This document shows positions 7,956-16,200 of a stretch of DNA of 39,432 nt, piece by piece. The translations under genes were made by a program, and so were the position numbers. The stretch spans positions 1-39,432 of the forward strand of contig JAJCXP010000103.1 of the NCBI GenBank assembly GCA_029263375.1. Reading direction: 5' to 3'. The notes beneath the pieces were generated by a model, which saw nothing but the letters and a program-made list of their open reading frames with translations, did no database searches and was not told where the DNA came from. This DNA comes from Acidobacteriota bacterium. Lineage in GTDB: Bacteria; Acidobacteriota; Thermoanaerobaculia; Multivoradales; JAHEKO01. Every line of letters begins with the position of its first letter. Within the stretch, counting starts at the first letter, position 1.

Positions 7956-8360
7956 TTATCGCGTCTCTTTGAGCTCGGCGGTCATCCGCTCCTTGAGCTC
8001 CTGGGGCGAGATGAGGCCGAGGGCATATCGGTTCACGAGGTCCTCGTACGGATTCTCGGGCTCGTTGTCGAGGGCGTCATAGAAGGCCGATGCATCCGGG
8101 ACGTCGCCGCCGGCCAGCAGCCTCGTGAGGCGCGCCTCGATCTCGCCGAACTTCCGTTTTCTCTGGACACCCGTGAGCAAGGAGCTCAGGAGCATCGCGA
8201 AGTTGAAGGCGGGCAGCCACCCGGGTGCCTTGTCCTCCAACCATGCCCAGATCAGGAAGATCCCGAGCACGATCAGCACCGTCTGTAGAAACCGCACGAC
8301 CCGTTTGTTCAGGCGCCTGCCCCCGCCAGGCCCGATGGGTTCGTACGCTGGATCGAACAT
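7956..8360 (-). CDS. Small membrane protein with SHOCT-like C-terminus
   Basis: A 134-residue protein with two adjacent hydrophobic segments (FLQTVLIVLGIFLIWAWL and FNFAMLLSSLLTG), then a basic QRKRK and a soluble helical tail. The tail NPYEDLVNRYALGLISPQELKERM resembles a SHOCT motif (short C-terminal helix pair, 'G.I..EEL'). SHOCT tails are usually protein-protein interaction elements. No enzymatic function is seen. The ATG is at 8360. No clear partner: the gene to its left is convergent and the gene to its right (8630, same strand) is 269 bp upstream. The gap 8361-8629 shows no gene or RNA that I can support. Confidence 0.6.
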   Translation of the reverse strand: MFDPAYEPIGPGGGRRLNKRVVRFLQTVLIVLGIFLIWAWLEDKAPGWLPAFNFAMLLSSLLTGVQRKRKFGEIEARLTRLLAGGDVPDASAFYDALDNEPENPYEDLVNRYALGLISPQELKERMTAELKETR

Positions 8361-8629
8361 GGCGTCGTGACTCTACCAACGTCGTGAGCCGATGCTTTGC
8401 GACCCGCAATGAGTCGCTTGTCACCGAGTCGACACCAGCGAGCTAGCAGCCGTGATGCATCGCGATCTCCTCAATCCCGGCCCCAACTCCTCCGGCGAGC
8501 GCAGATCCGGCTCAGCTGCACGAGGTCAAGGAGAGGCGTCGTATCTCGGATCGTCGGCAGGATTCACGTACACGATGTCGCATGGACCCGTTCCGTCCCG
8601 TCCAGGTACCTGGGCGGATCGGTCTGTGC

Positions 8630-9301
8630 CTAGTCGTCAGCGAACGGAAAGTAGTCGAGCACGTCGTACTCCCAGACGTTGGTCGGGAAGATGACGACCA
8701 GCTCCGCGACCTCGTCATCCAGGTTCTGGAACGAGTGCGGCACCATCGGCGGGATGTTGACGATGTAGGGCCCTTCGAGTTCGAAGATCTCGTCGCCCAG
8801 GGCGTAGAGGACCTTCTGCTTCGCTGTCAGGACGTGGGCCTCTTCGCCGAGGTGGGTGTGCATCGGCGGTGCGCCACCGGGCGCGGTGTAGGTGATGCCG
8901 ACGGTCAGGTTCTGGTACCCGTGACGCTGGCCTTCCATGACGTGGACGTACTCGCCCGGACCGGGATTGATGACCACCAGGTCGTCCTTCGACAGGGCGA
9001 AGTGGCTGACCTCGTCCATCGCCGGCGGCTCGAAGCTGCCCGGCACCCGGCGGGTCTCGAGCACGCCGTGAGGGTGGTGCTGGGCATGTAGCTGCTTTCG
9101 AACGTCGTCGACATCCAGGATCAGCTCGCCGTGCTCGACGCGCTCCTGATCGGTCTCAGCGCCCTGATATGTGACGACCGGCTCCGGCGGCAGAGTGGGC
9201 ATCTCCGCGACGGGCGCAGGAGGTTCCGGTGTAGGCGCGCACGCCAGCGCGCTGATCAGCAGGAGTCCTCCAGTCAGATGGCTGAGACGACGTGTCCACA
9301 T
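8630..9301 (-). CDS. Cupin-domain lipoprotein
   Basis: A 223-residue exported protein. The N-terminus is a lipoprotein signal ending SALAC at about residue 21, followed by a Pro-rich linker (TPEPPAPVAEMPTLPPEP). The C-terminal half is a conserved-barrel cupin: motif 1 GGAPPMHTHLGEEAHVL (HxH and E metal ligands) and motif 2 IPPMVPHSFQNL with the last His. Cupins of this type bind a metal and act as isomerases, dioxygenases or sensors; the activity here is unknown. The start is an ATG at 9301. The lipoprotein anchor places it in the cell envelope. Confidence 0.8.
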   Translation of the reverse strand: MWTRRLSHLTGGLLLISALACAPTPEPPAPVAEMPTLPPEPVVTYQGAETDQERVEHGELILDVDDVRKQLHAQHHPHGVLETRRVPGSFEPPAMDEVSHFALSKDDLVVINPGPGEYVHVMEGQRHGYQNLTVGITYTAPGGAPPMHTHLGEEAHVLTAKQKVLYALGDEIFELEGPYIVNIPPMVPHSFQNLDDEVAELVVIFPTNVWEYDVLDYFPFADD

Positions 9302-9380
9302 CGCAATGTCCCCCTCGGCGTTTGGGTGTTCGCAATGAATGGCAGCGGCGAATGTACCGCAACCCGCGTCTCTACCGAGA

Positions 9381-9521
9381 CTATCGCACCGCCAGTTCCC
9401 GACGCTCGACGCGCTGCCCCACCCGGATCACCTCGAGGATGGCGCGGGTCTTCTCGATCGCATCCAGGGGATTCGCGTCCGTGCGTGAAAGCCGGGCCCG
9501 GACCGGATTGAGGCGTCCCAT
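9381..9521 (-). CDS. Small hypothetical protein (46 residues)
   Basis: An ATG at 9521 with a strong Shine-Dalgarno (CGGAGGG, 6-7 nt spacing) opens a 46-codon frame: MGRLNPVRARLSRTD, then NPLDAIEKTRAILEVIRVGQRVERR, ending REELAVR-like (actual end RELAVR) at the TAG at 9381. The leader is a near copy of the leader of the SnoaL-like gene at 4549, which supports real translation or at least a recent duplication. The protein is mostly charged helix and no family is recognised. The string NPVRARL also occurs in the RAYT transposase of this window, but nothing else matches. Confidence 0.42.
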   Translation of the reverse strand: MGRLNPVRARLSRTDANPLDAIEKTRAILEVIRVGQRVERRELAVR

Positions 9522-9552
9522 CAAACCCTCCGTTCGATCTTTAGTTCAACTC
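9518..9552 (-). repeat. Duplicated 5' leader, copy 2
   Basis: Near-identical to 4546-4580 (about three differences in 35 bp), again spanning a start codon and its GGAGGG Shine-Dalgarno. The downstream coding sequences are unrelated, so only the leader appears to have been duplicated. Confidence 0.75.
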
Positions 9553-9607
9553 CTCGTCGCGCTCCGCCCGGTCCCTTGGACAGAGATCGCCCCGCGGCCG
9601 TCACTGC

Positions 9608-11269
9608 CTACTGGGCGACGCCGCGCACAAACCAGCTGATCGAGTCGGTGGGGGAGAAGCTGAGCCCGCGCTGGCCGCAGTTCCACGAGGTGTCCCCGCC
9701 GAGCGCGAATCGCACCTCCTGGCCGGTGGTCTGGTTGCGACAGCTCACGCGTGCGTTGTCGATCCCCTCGATCTCGCCGGTGAAATCGACCCCGATCGAC
9801 GTGCCGCGCACCTCCTGATGGACGCGGTCGCCGCCGTCGATCGCCAGCCCGGCCGAACGGCAGTTCCACGACGGCTGTCCGAGGATGGTCGCCGAGCCGC
9901 CCGCCGTCTGGTTGATGCACCTCGCCTGATGCGAATCGAGGCCGCCCACGGAGGCGCCCACCGGGAGCGCGCCATCGAATTCGAACGCACCGCTGTCGCA
10001 GAGGGCATCGCGACCGAACCCGCGCTGGTCCACGAGCAGCCCGCAGGCTCCGGCATGGTCGATCGCCGAGCTGCCGGCCTGGAGGGCGTGGGTCAGAGTC
10101 GGGCCGCCGTTGTCGGCGAGCACCGGATCGAGCCCGGTGAGGCCGCCGGCGCCGGGGCCGGGACAGGAGCCGTCGTCGTCCAGACTGCCGCCGCCGTCGA
10201 AGATGCCGATTCCGCCGCAGTTGGTGCCAGTCACAGGGTCGCCGATGATCGTGCCGGTCAACGTCAGGCCGCCACCGTCACCGAAGATGTTCGCTCCGGT
10301 CGGTGAGCTGTTGCCGGACAGGGTGGTTTGAAAGAGCTCGGCAGCGACGTAGAAGGAGTGGTAGAGGCCGCCACCGCGGAAGCCCGCGCTGTTGCCCGAG
10401 AGCGTCACGTTCAAGAGCAGTGTGGCGGTGCCGGCGCCGCTGTAGACGCCGCCGCCGGTCGAGCCGGCCTCGTTGTTGGAGATCAGGCTGTCGGTGATCG
10501 TGAGGTCGTCGTAGCCGTACAGCACGAAGACGCCGCCGCCGCGCAGCGGCGTTGTGTTCCCGGAGATCGTGCTTCCATGTATGACGATGCCGCCCTGATA
10601 GCTGAAGATCCCGCCGCCGTCGAAGCCACCGTAGTTCTCGGCCAGCACACTGTCGGAGAGGGCTGTCGAAGCGCCGAAGCCGGAGTAGATTCCCCCGCCG
10701 AACTTCTCCGCGTGATTACCGGAGAGCGTGCTGTTGACCAGTGTCAGACTGGTGTCGTCGGCGGTGAAGATCCCGCCGCCGTCGGCCTTTGTGCGGCTGC
10801 CCGAGATCGAGCTGCTCTCGAGCTTCAGCTTCCCGAAGTTGAGAATGCCGCTACCGTTGTCGCTGTAGCCAACGAGCGAACCGTTGTCGAGATTCGCGTT
10901 GCGCAGCACCAGGTCGCCGGAGCCACCAACGTGCAGCACGCGGAAGTCGGGTGCCGCGGCGTCGCGTGCGATCGAGTAGCCCTGGCCGTCGACCGTGAGC
11001 GTGCTGGATACCACCGGTAGGCCATTGGGCCCGCTCGCCACGTTGTCGACGGTCGTCAGGGTGACGTCGGCCGTCAGCTTGACGACGTCGTCACCGGCCC
11101 CGGCCGGACAACCGCCGGTGGCGGCATCGGTGTTGGCGGCAGTGATGGCGTCGGGCAGGCTGCAGCCAGCCTCGACCACGATGGTCGCGGGTGCGAGCGG
11201 ATAGGGAAACGTCAAGAGCAGGCTCAGCAGAACCACGCCCGTACTCCGTAGCGACTCTGATGCTCTCAT
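9608..11269 (-). CDS. Secreted right-handed beta-helix protein with choice-of-anchor Q and tandem Cys/Trp repeats
   Basis: About 553 residues read from an ATG at 11269 behind AGAGGGGG. Signal peptide (VVLLSLLLTFPYPLAPA), the CSLPDAITAANTD opener, and beta-helix rungs with the recurring 'STLSGN...GGGIYSG' pattern. Then the choice-of-anchor Q block (DNGGPTLTHALQAGSSAIDHAG, DQRGFGR, CDSGAFEF as separate motifs). The C-terminus holds two copies of an approximately 50-residue unit: GLDSHQARCINQT...SWNC...GLAIDGGDRV and GIDNARVSCRNQT...SWNCGQRGLSF, each with two Cys that could form a disulfide. A surface structural role is likely. It is paralogous to the genes at 6278 and 13233 but has a different tail. 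Confidence 0.85.
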   Translation of the reverse strand: MRASESLRSTGVVLLSLLLTFPYPLAPATIVVEAGCSLPDAITAANTDAATGGCPAGAGDDVVKLTADVTLTTVDNVASGPNGLPVVSSTLTVDGQGYSIARDAAAPDFRVLHVGGSGDLVLRNANLDNGSLVGYSDNGSGILNFGKLKLESSSISGSRTKADGGGIFTADDTSLTLVNSTLSGNHAEKFGGGIYSGFGASTALSDSVLAENYGGFDGGGIFSYQGGIVIHGSTISGNTTPLRGGGVFVLYGYDDLTITDSLISNNEAGSTGGGVYSGAGTATLLLNVTLSGNSAGFRGGGLYHSFYVAAELFQTTLSGNSSPTGANIFGDGGGLTLTGTIIGDPVTGTNCGGIGIFDGGGSLDDDGSCPGPGAGGLTGLDPVLADNGGPTLTHALQAGSSAIDHAGACGLLVDQRGFGRDALCDSGAFEFDGALPVGASVGGLDSHQARCINQTAGGSATILGQPSWNCRSAGLAIDGGDRVHQEVRGTSIGVDFTGEIEGIDNARVSCRNQTTGQEVRFALGGDTSWNCGQRGLSFSPTDSISWFVRGVAQ

Positions 11270-11383
11270 CAAGGCCCCCTCTGGCTCGTTGTCGGTGAGG
11301 AGAGATCCTCTGCCAAGGTGCGGAGCGAGTCAAGAGGAATGGCTATCAACTGGACGGGGGAACGGTGACCGCCACTCAGCGGA

Positions 11384-11821
11384 TCAGTCGATCTGGACTC
11401 TCCCGTAGCGGGTTGGCTGCTGAAGCTCCGTGATCGGGCCGCCTCGCTCGGCCACGAGTTCACTGCGGACAAGGACTTTCAGGTGGAAGGTATCCGATGG
11501 CTGAAGGCCATCCGCATCGGCAACGACCACCCAGTATCTGTAGCTACCCGTTGGGGCTCCGTTCCTCGGCCAGAAGATGTTCTCCATCGGGTTGGGACAA
11601 ACAACCTCGCCCACGTTGCAGTCGACGTCGAGAGTGCCGCCTGAGCCGACTTCCCGGTGGAGGAAATTCACCCGTTCGCCAAGAGGGCTCTGGACATAGA
11701 GGTCGAGATCGGAAGGCCCGGTCCAGGTGAGGCGGAAGGTGAGGTGTCCCGTGCCGGGGCGTACGGCGGTCGATGCGCAGGCGACGACCAACAGCGCGAT
11801 GACCAAAAGAGGCAGTTTCAT
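11384..11821 (-). CDS. YfaP/DUF2135-like lipoprotein
   Basis: A 145-residue exported protein from an ATG at 11821. The N-terminus MKLPLLVIALLVVACAS is a lipoprotein signal (VVAC). The mature part opens with a beta-strand (LTFRLTW) and contains SDLDLYVQSPLGERVNF, DVDCN, PMENIFWPRNGAPTGSYRYWVVV. This is the 'DLDLhV..P.G ... P.ENi ... G.Y...V' pattern of YfaP/DUF2135-type domains (a prealbumin/Ig-like beta sandwich with Asp-rich, possibly calcium-binding loops). Role unknown. The Shine-Dalgarno is weak (AGAAG). It is on the same strand as the beta-helix gene at 11269, 114 bp upstream of it, so they may be cotranscribed. The longer open frame further upstream lacks coding character. Confidence 0.7.
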   Translation of the reverse strand: MKLPLLVIALLVVACASTAVRPGTGHLTFRLTWTGPSDLDLYVQSPLGERVNFLHREVGSGGTLDVDCNVGEVVCPNPMENIFWPRNGAPTGSYRYWVVVADADGLQPSDTFHLKVLVRSELVAERGGPITELQQPTRYGRVQID

Positions 11822-12021
11822 CTTCTGACGGGTCCGACTAGTTTGCCGCCTCTTCAACGACCGAGCGACTTGGGATCCTTTGCCCTGAAGAAAAACCCAC
11901 CGACTCCATCGACTCGTAGCATGCCGCAGATACAAGACAGAGCGAAGAGCATGAGAGACGCTTTGCGCGCCCGTGCGTCGAGGCTCGACCGTAGATTCTT
12001 GAGCATGTTGGGGGATGCTAC

Positions 12022-13029
12022 CTAGTTCCCGTGATGCCGTGCGATCTCTTCCTGGGACAGCCTGAGAAACCGGGCTGCGTTGTTGTAAAAGATGTCGCGC
12101 TTCTGCGCGTCCGACAGAAAAGGGGCGGACTCGATGCTCTCGATGGCTACGTCGATGGCGTCGGGCCAAATCATCTGATCCGAACCGAAGAGAATTCGGT
12201 CGGAGAAACCGGCTCCGACAAGGCGCTCGAGATAACGATGGAACTCGGCGCGCGGCAGGTGCCAGTTGAGCACGGCGATATCCACGTAGAGCTGCGGATA
12301 GGAGTAGAGCATGTGGATCATCTCGCTCTCCATCGGCCAGCCCGCGTGCATCGCGTAGACCCTGAGGTGGGGATGTCGCATCAGGACTTCTTCGAGTGCG
12401 AGCGGATTGCTGATTCGTGCTCGGTAGGTCGGGAAGCCGAGGGAGGGAATCCCCGCCGCTGACGGCCCAAGGTGGATTCCGACGGGTCGGTCCAGTGCCT
12501 CGGCGATTGCCCAGAACCTCTCCAGGACCGGGTCGTCGGGCGCGATGCCCATGTACTGGGTCGAGATCTCAGCGAAGACCTCGAGAGCGCCGCCGTCGAC
12601 CCGCTGTCTGAGCGCCTGCTCGTCTGGGGCCGTAGGATCTTCGGGTCCGCCCGCCGGGATAATTCGGCCGGGAGCGCGCTCCGCCCAGGTGGCCAGTGTC
12701 TCGGCAGATCCTGTGGACACGGCGAAGATGTTGTATCGCTCCAGGCGTTCAACGGTCCGGGCAATCAGCTCTTCTTCGGACTCTGCGGGAGGCAGTACCC
12801 GTTCGCAATACGGTTCCTTGGTCTTCATGTAAGCCGGCAGCACCTTCGGTTGGCTGGGGTCGACAGCCGGTAGCCTCTCGGGGAGAGCGCACTCGGATGG
12901 CTTTGGGGAGAAGGGCAGGAACTCGCCGGGTGGCTTCGTGTGCAGGTGGACGTCGATGATCGGCGCCGGAGGCTCCGCACCGAGACTTGGCGAGGAAATC
13001 AGTAAGAACAGTGTCGTTACGAGTCGCAT
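12022..13029 (-). CDS. Exported amidohydrolase (Amidohydrolase_2 family)
   Basis: A 335-residue TIM-barrel hydrolase. I start it at ATG 13029 because GGAG lies 6 nt upstream and a signal peptide follows at once (MRLVTTLFLLISSPSLGA). Metal-site motifs: DVHLH (His28, His30) after the first strand, GIHLGP mid-barrel, VYAMHAGWP, and ILFGSDQM with the C-terminal Asp. These match metal-dependent hydrolases and decarboxylases of the Amidohydrolase_2 group. The substrate is not deducible. The C-terminus (YNNAARFLRLSQEEI) is typical for the family. A longer frame upstream to 13125 is open but has no ribosome site. Confidence 0.85.
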   Translation of the reverse strand: MRLVTTLFLLISSPSLGAEPPAPIIDVHLHTKPPGEFLPFSPKPSECALPERLPAVDPSQPKVLPAYMKTKEPYCERVLPPAESEEELIARTVERLERYNIFAVSTGSAETLATWAERAPGRIIPAGGPEDPTAPDEQALRQRVDGGALEVFAEISTQYMGIAPDDPVLERFWAIAEALDRPVGIHLGPSAAGIPSLGFPTYRARISNPLALEEVLMRHPHLRVYAMHAGWPMESEMIHMLYSYPQLYVDIAVLNWHLPRAEFHRYLERLVGAGFSDRILFGSDQMIWPDAIDVAIESIESAPFLSDAQKRDIFYNNAARFLRLSQEEIARHHGN

Positions 13030-13232
13030 CCGCAGTCTCCAGGTGCCTACTAGTTGTCCTGCCGGGTTGGGCGTCATCGTACCGCGACAGTCCCTGTCGG
13101 AGTGTTCCCTCCGCGGCCACTCCACGGTGGTCTCCCTCGCCAGGGAACCCTCGGCAGGTGGGGGCGACGCTGCCCTGACGGAGAGCTGCTAGCATCGCGG
13201 CTCTTCTTTTGGAGCAGCTGGGAGGCAAGGGC

Positions 13233-16200
13233 ATGAGAGCCGACTACAGGTTCGGATGGGTGGTAGTGGCTTCGCTGGTGCTGTTTCTGGCCCTGCCCTC
13301 AGCGCTGGTGCCGGCGGTGATCGTCGTCGATGCCGGGTGCTCGCTCGCCGACGCCATCGCCTCGGCCAACTCCGACTCGGCCGTGGGAGGCTGTACCGCC
13401 GGCTCGGGCGCCGACGACCTCCAGCTGACCGGCGACATCTCGCTGCTTTCCGCCCTGCCGATGATCGCTAGCGAGATCTCGATCGCGGGCAACGGCTTCA
13501 CGATCGCCCGTGACGACGCGGCGCCGGCGTTTCGCATCTTCGAAGTGGGTGACGGGGTCACCTTTTCGGTCGACAGCGCCACGGTCAGCAACGGCGACGC
13601 CGGGGCTGAGGGTGGCGGTGCGATCTCACAGTCCTCCACCGGGCTGCTCACGCTGACGAACAGCACGCTCTCGGGCAACACGGCGGACCGCGGCGGCGCG
13701 CTGTATTCGGGCTGGTACCAGGCCTCCACCACTCTCGTCGACACGACGATCAGCGACAACTCGGCGCGCGTCGGCGGCGGGATCTGGAACTACGGCAACC
13801 TCTTTCTGAACGGCTCCACGGTCAGCGAGAACTCCGCCGAGGAGGGGGGCGGGATCTACGGGGGCTGGTTCGTGAGCGCGGCCGAGGACAGCCATATTTC
13901 GGGAAACACTGCGACCGGCGTGGGCGGCGGAATTCTCTTCGACGGCTACGGTATCGGGACGATCTCGGGCAGCACCATCTCCGACAACGTGGCGGGCGCG
14001 GGCGGTGGCATCTTCATGGCCAGCGAGATCGGATCGCTCGACTACCAGTCGCTCACGATCGCCGACAGCGTCCTCTCCGGCAACACCGCGAGTGGCGACG
14101 GCGGTGGCGTGGTGCTCAACGGCGGCTCCTACTACGGCGGCACCCTGCTCATCAGCAACACGACCATCTCGGGCAACGCGGCCAACCGCGGCGGCGGCGT
14201 TTTTCACGTCTCCGGGGATGACTTCACCGTCGAGAACAGCACGATGGTGGAGAACTCGGCGGTGGAGGGCAGCGCCCTCCACGTTCTCGCCGGGGGGGCG
14301 CAGCCCGTTCTCAGCAGGAGCATCTTCGCGCGGGGTTCCGGAGGCGCCGCCTGCGGAGGGGGGCCGGTCACAGCCGACGCGAGCAGTTTCGACAACGATG
14401 GTAGCTGTGGTCAGGCCGGCCCGATCACCCCCGGAGTCGACTTCGACACCAACCTGGCGGCCAACGGCGGCCCGACTCGAACGCACGCGCTCCTGCCCGG
14501 CAGCGTGGCCATCGACGCGGCTGGCGCCTGCGGGCTGGAGAACGATCAACGGGGGTTTCCGAGAAACGACGGCCCGTGCGACAGCGGGGCGGTGGAGTTC
14601 GGTTTCGGCCTGCTGACCTTGACCGGCGAGTGCCCGGGCACAATGACGATCCGAGCCAACGGCGCGATTCCGGAGACGCCGCTGGAGATCTTCCGTGGGC
14701 CGTCCGCGGGCTCTTCGCAGGTACCGTCCGGCGTCTGCGCGGGGACCGAACTGGATATCACGAGCCCGGTGAGCGTGGCCCTGTTCGCGACGGACCAGAA
14801 CGGCGACGGCTCGACCACCGTCGACTTTCTCGCCGCCGACTGCGGGCAGCTGGTCCAGGGTGTCGTCGAAGCCGACTGCAGTACCACCAATGTCGAGACG
14901 ATCGACAGCTGCGACCGCCTGGCCCTCGGCCGCACGGGCTCGGGGGCGACTCCGGCGGCCGTGCCCACGAGCTCGGCCGGCTGCCCGGCCAAGGAGTACG
15001 TGGGCGGTGAGCTGGTCACCCTCACGGCAGCTCCCGATCCGAGCTGGATCGTCGGCGGCTGGACGGGCACCGACGACGATGCCAGCATCGACCTCACGAA
15101 TACCGTCACCATGCCGGCGGACGATCACGCCGCGCTGGTCGACTACGTGCGCGCCTGCCAAAGCCTCACCTTGGGCAGGACCGGCAAGGGAGCCATTCCT
15201 GTGGCCTCGCCACCCAACTCGCCCGGCTGCTCGGCGGGCGAGTACCTGCCCGGCGAGTTGGTCGGTCTCTTCGGCGCCGATCCCGACCCGGATTGGGCGG
15301 TTGCCAGCTGGACCGGAACCGACGACGACTCCTCCATGAACTCGACCAATCGCGTGACCATGCCGGCCTCGGATCACACGGTCACCGTCAACTACACCCG
15401 AATCTGCTTCAATTTGAGAGTGAACCACAATGGCTCGGGCTCGGATCCGGTGGCGTCGCCACCCAGCTCGCCGGGGTGCTCGAACGGCGCTTTCAACCCC
15501 GGTGAGGTCGTCGAGCTGACCGCCATTCCCGAGGACGGCTGGAGAGTCGTGGCCTGGAGCGGCACCGACGACGACTCTTCCACGTCGACGATGAACGCGA
15601 TCACGATGCCTGCCGGGGACGCTGTCGTCGCCGTGACCTACCGGGCGATCTGCTACTCGCTCTCCGTCTCTCACACGGGCGAGGGTGCCGACCCGATAGT
15701 GGTGCCGAGGGCCGACGGTACGACCTGGATCAAGACCACCCTGCAGGCGGATTTCTTCGGCGGACGCGCAGTCGTCGCTGCGGATCTCGACGGCGACGAC
15801 GACCTCGACGTCGTCGGTTCATCTCTTTCTGCCGACGAGGTCGCCTGGTGGGAGAACGTCGCCGGCGACGGCTCCGCGTGGATACGCCGGAGCCTGGCCT
15901 CGGGGATTGCCGGTCCCAACTCGATCTTCGCCGCCGACATCGATGGCGACTCGGATCTCGACCTCGTCGTGGCTGATACGACCGACGATGAGGTTTCGTG
16001 GTGGGAGAACGCCGCCGGTGACGGCTCGACCTGGGTTCCGCGGGTCATCGAGCCTTCGATCGACAGTCCCTCGGCCGTCAGCGCCGTCGACATGGACGGC
16101 GACGGAGACCAGGATGTGCTGGTCGGGAGCTTCCTGGACGACTTCGTCGCTTGGTACGAGAACACTTCGGGCGATGGCTCGAGCTGGGCCCAGCGGTTCG

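Noticed and set aside
9381-9521. The NPVRARL string in the 46-residue protein, identical to a RAYT transposase motif.
   Set aside because: Only seven residues match and the surroundings do not resemble the transposase, so it is not called a transposon fragment.
11854-12006. A 50-codon minus-strand ORF with a hydrophobic segment between the YfaP-like and amidohydrolase genes.
   Set aside because: No Shine-Dalgarno and no recognisable family; it may be chance.
13626-15674. A 682-codon open frame on the minus strand inside the giant gene.
   Set aside because: It mirrors the strongly biased codon use of the beta-helix and InlB-like repeats on the plus strand; its product is low-complexity and Arg-rich.
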